A stretch of 57,184 nt of DNA from NCBI RefSeq assembly GCF_000496755.2, contig NZ_AYKS02000122.1:1-57184 (forward strand). The letters are read 5' to 3'. A program made the position numbers and the translations under genes. This DNA comes from Serratia sp. DD3. GTDB taxonomy: Bacteria > Pseudomonadota > Gammaproteobacteria > Enterobacterales > Enterobacteriaceae. This document shows positions 57,001 through 57,184 of this stretch, piece by piece. Under the pieces are notes generated by a model. The model saw only the letters and a program-made list of their open reading frames with translations, made no database searches and was not told the origin of the DNA. How positions within the stretch are numbered: the stretch's first letter is position 1; each line of letters starts with the position of its first letter.

Positions 57001-57184
57001 TGGAGGGGACCAATGATTTTAGCGGTCAGCACAATATCAATGCCGGTGGTGTATTAACCATTACCGATGTCAATAACCTGGGCACGTCGGATGCCAGTGT
57101 TGACCTGACAGCCGCTGGTGCTGAACTGATACTCGATGGGGTCAGCGGTACGCTGGCTAACACCTTGAGCGGTGATGCGGCCTC
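51099..57184 (+). CDS. Giant autotransporter (type Va), 5' part; 3' end outside window
   Basis: The frame starting at the ATG at 51099 (GAGGG seven bases upstream) stays open to the window end, more than 2028 residues. It begins with an extended signal peptide region (MNKVYRVIWNAALQLWVVVSE) followed by a second hydrophobic core and a cut after the AYA near residue 68, typical of large autotransporter adhesins. The rest is a Gly/Asn/Thr/Ser-rich passenger, low in cysteine and lysine, with many beta-strand repeats such as YTGATTVNAGSLTLGAD, the autotransporter-associated (PATR) type. A 627-residue module is partly duplicated. The C-terminal beta barrel is not in the window. It is probably a surface adhesin or aggregation factor; the specific family is not known to me. 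Confidence 0.9.
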   Translation, partial: MNKVYRVIWNAALQLWVVVSELANTKQKTASHSSRAHQGQQGIAKTNKLFKNSAIALSLFSSLAIYNSAYAITVAECDAAPTTCVKVATASALNTALSASGTGSTATTILLTANIDLTALYSTGITVNQATNARRDLVIDGGGYNLKIGSNGFKMDNGTTNNSAWAGQNATFKLVNFGDITSTSPVVDGTTAHIVYVQDASTRLAVTLDNINTVPDGKMVAMGADGAGLADNNSPVILGNFNQLITLTLGTYRQSILGSNITLNGNYDLNGIPSANYPAVFWSNGTAANSVLHFTSTADVNITGNWLTNGPGVKANTAGSYNFLIDDGAKVSFAITGQNPLGLANYGVEIGSYDIGLGQFGAGAVINMNNQAGDAISNASSTTGSFIYNGQASTRDVIYNLGTGSSLVVANNAGYDGILATKTTGTGGIYIRSAGTISDGTTNVTAGSGINVSAGTSGNVVVLNDVGGVIRKATGITVTDTGTRVVKVTNAGTINSTTAGVALAHNGTGTVNLFNSGVINNSAGAGIALTGSAAGKLVTVDSTGGTINATAGNGITLDNNVVLVLSNGTITTTGSAVGLAIGASNAGTQSLTGTIFNLNGTGAAITKGASATVNLSNTQFNAIAGTVFTSLAGFNFQSGTANNAINLTGSSAATGISSTVSLDFTNAYLDINVNNAAATGISTSGATGGSIIVGPNMHINASGGASAITFNNSIAETLTNNGFISGSVTMGNSGNTITNNGTLGSLTSGTGVDTLTLNNGSVSNGIIDLGAGANIVNIYDGATNNIINTGAGNDTFNIYNLTNASTTSLGNLNAGIGTNTLNFNNSTRSLDNVTQLQNFTNINLTNSSNITLGYVNNIASGNVNVATGNKLLFGSTYNGGFTAVLTGAGDAEVQSGANVILSGANTLTGNWLIDSSGTLNASAFNQLGTAAVGLNGVLNLQSNGTLTNVLTGNGLLNISNTAGVFNFGATVGNAFTGIVDISTGTLNLSSLSPNVLNNATLRDSVGGLITMDAGTNNVGNLVLNGGTLQFAAGNLISTGGGNGSGLITVSGDSIIKVDTTLLTSGNLLDLNAGSATALVQSSNTLSGADLARLQLQDLSGNSLLGGANVNYQQNSQFVSINTYDFDLTSGTGLKVNKQLTQLDLQDTQTLTLTSNGATNTTLTAKVTGSGSLAIGSDNVAMTISNSTNDYTGATTVNAGSLTLGADNSLGGTSLLDVAALGTVNLAGHEQTVTALSNAGVVNLANGTLNITNGGTSSGTGGLTGGGALNVNGGTLTLSAANSSLSADTLIAAPATVNLTAADALGSGDVDVVGTLNLNAADTLANILSGDGTINTNAAVTLEGTNDFSGQHNINAGGVLTITDVNNLGTSAASVDLTVAGAELIIDGVVDTLANTLSGDAASTVQLTNNANTTLTGSNTLFTGLFDLVGNSTLSVSQNANLGDGSVRIANGSTLNFNAFEGGALTSLGNVIEGAGSWVLNNSDIDLRNNSNASGFTGLLDINTASTLTIDSLTALDGSTILNVDGATSTLNITNAGAFTLNNTLTGAGQVNVDTTNGAFNFDAAVGNAFTGNVTLNNATFSLAGDNADTLQNAGLTLATGSVTTVGIPGTPSTATLQDLVLDGGTLNFTGGVPLSSAESIISTVNLTANSGTINVDNGGSWNNDSPSVSLLDQNLGITETLITATTASAVDGLSLKINGQAVTPAGIASAINQNSVHVANGTYNYSLSNTNGSADGLYLNYGLSAIELLTDTGNGGALIIAAGTNRELTALLTGVGGIVFDATQSPLTVTNSNNLYQGSTTVQGGTVQLGSNNGFGETLLLTVASTGTFNGNSFNQTVKALDNQGTVNVGTGILTNSGLLTNTGVIDITGGTLNLNGGGTSTAVGGLTGAGALNINGGTLTLSAANSGLTTATDTLIAALATVNLTAADALGSSDVDVVGTLNLNAADTLANILSGDGTINTNAAVTLEGTNDFSGQHNINAGGVLTITDVNNLGTSDASVDLTAAGAELILDGVSGTLANTLSGDAA
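54965..55200 (+). repeat. Copy 1 of near-identical block in the autotransporter passenger
   Basis: This stretch recurs 1881 bases later at 56846-57081 with few differences, and is identical over long parts. The period equals 627 codons. Confidence 0.9.
56846..57081 (+). repeat. Copy 2 of near-identical block in the autotransporter passenger
   Basis: Second copy of the block at 54965-55200, in the same frame. The flanks left of both copies are related but more diverged, which suggests an old module duplication with recent gene conversion. Similarity continues to the window end. Confidence 0.9.

Overview
The window looks like the chromosome of a Yersinia-type enterobacterium. It has the mdtABCD-baeSR operon next to yegP, trhP (yegQ) and the CyaR small RNA. 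It also has a complete citCDEFXGT citrate-lyase operon, several 127-bp ERIC repeats, and moderate GC. Yersinia ruckeri is a reported holomycin producer, so the antibiotic cluster described below also fits that genus. No database was consulted, so the species is inference.

Layout. 1-0.6 kb: the edge of a type VI secretion locus (tssB, with the possible first codons of tssC). 1.2-2.6 kb: an unrecognised membrane protein. 2.7-6.1 kb: a three-gene oxidoreductase/monooxygenase unit divergent from a LysR regulator, with a dyad between them. 6.2-12.8 kb: amn, a glutamine-rich FKBP protein with a lipoprotein, alkB and agp. 13.1-20.9 kb: the citrate fermentation operon and its response regulator citB, without the partner sensor kinase citA. 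21.1-23.9 kb: tRNA-Asn followed by a truncated phage-type integrase and nested IS remnants (IS3, ISAs1 and IS630 families). 24.2-35.1 kb: a compact biosynthetic cluster. 35.2-36.7 kb: an ArsR-rhodanese regulator, a DUF2938 membrane protein and a transposase remnant. 37.0-50.7 kb: cyaR, trhP, yegP, baeR, baeS, mdtD, mdtC, mdtB, mdtA. 51.1 kb to the end: a giant autotransporter that runs off the window.

The most interesting region is 24.2-36.5 kb. A Cy-A-T nonribosomal peptide synthetase carries the ten-residue specificity code for cysteine. It is followed, in an overlapping operon, by a GMC oxidoreductase, a type II thioesterase, an acyl-CoA dehydrogenase, a GNAT acyltransferase, a truncated haemoglobin and a PPC-decarboxylase-like flavoprotein, with a divergent MFS exporter. 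This set matches the holomycin/dithiolopyrrolone pathway of the hlm/hol/hom type. I cannot find the dithiol oxidase (HlmI type), a free condensation domain or an RNA methyltransferase in the window. The cluster ends at IS scars, so loss, action in trans or a different product are all possible.

An inverted repeat of the form TCAAT-N6-ATTGA occurs three times: at the promoter of the ArsR-rhodanese gene, at the exporter promoter, and upstream of the synthetase. This points to one sulfur- or thiol-responsive repressor controlling its own gene, the exporter and the biosynthetic operon. The whole block sits beside tRNA-Asn with a broken integrase, as expected for an immobilised genomic island.
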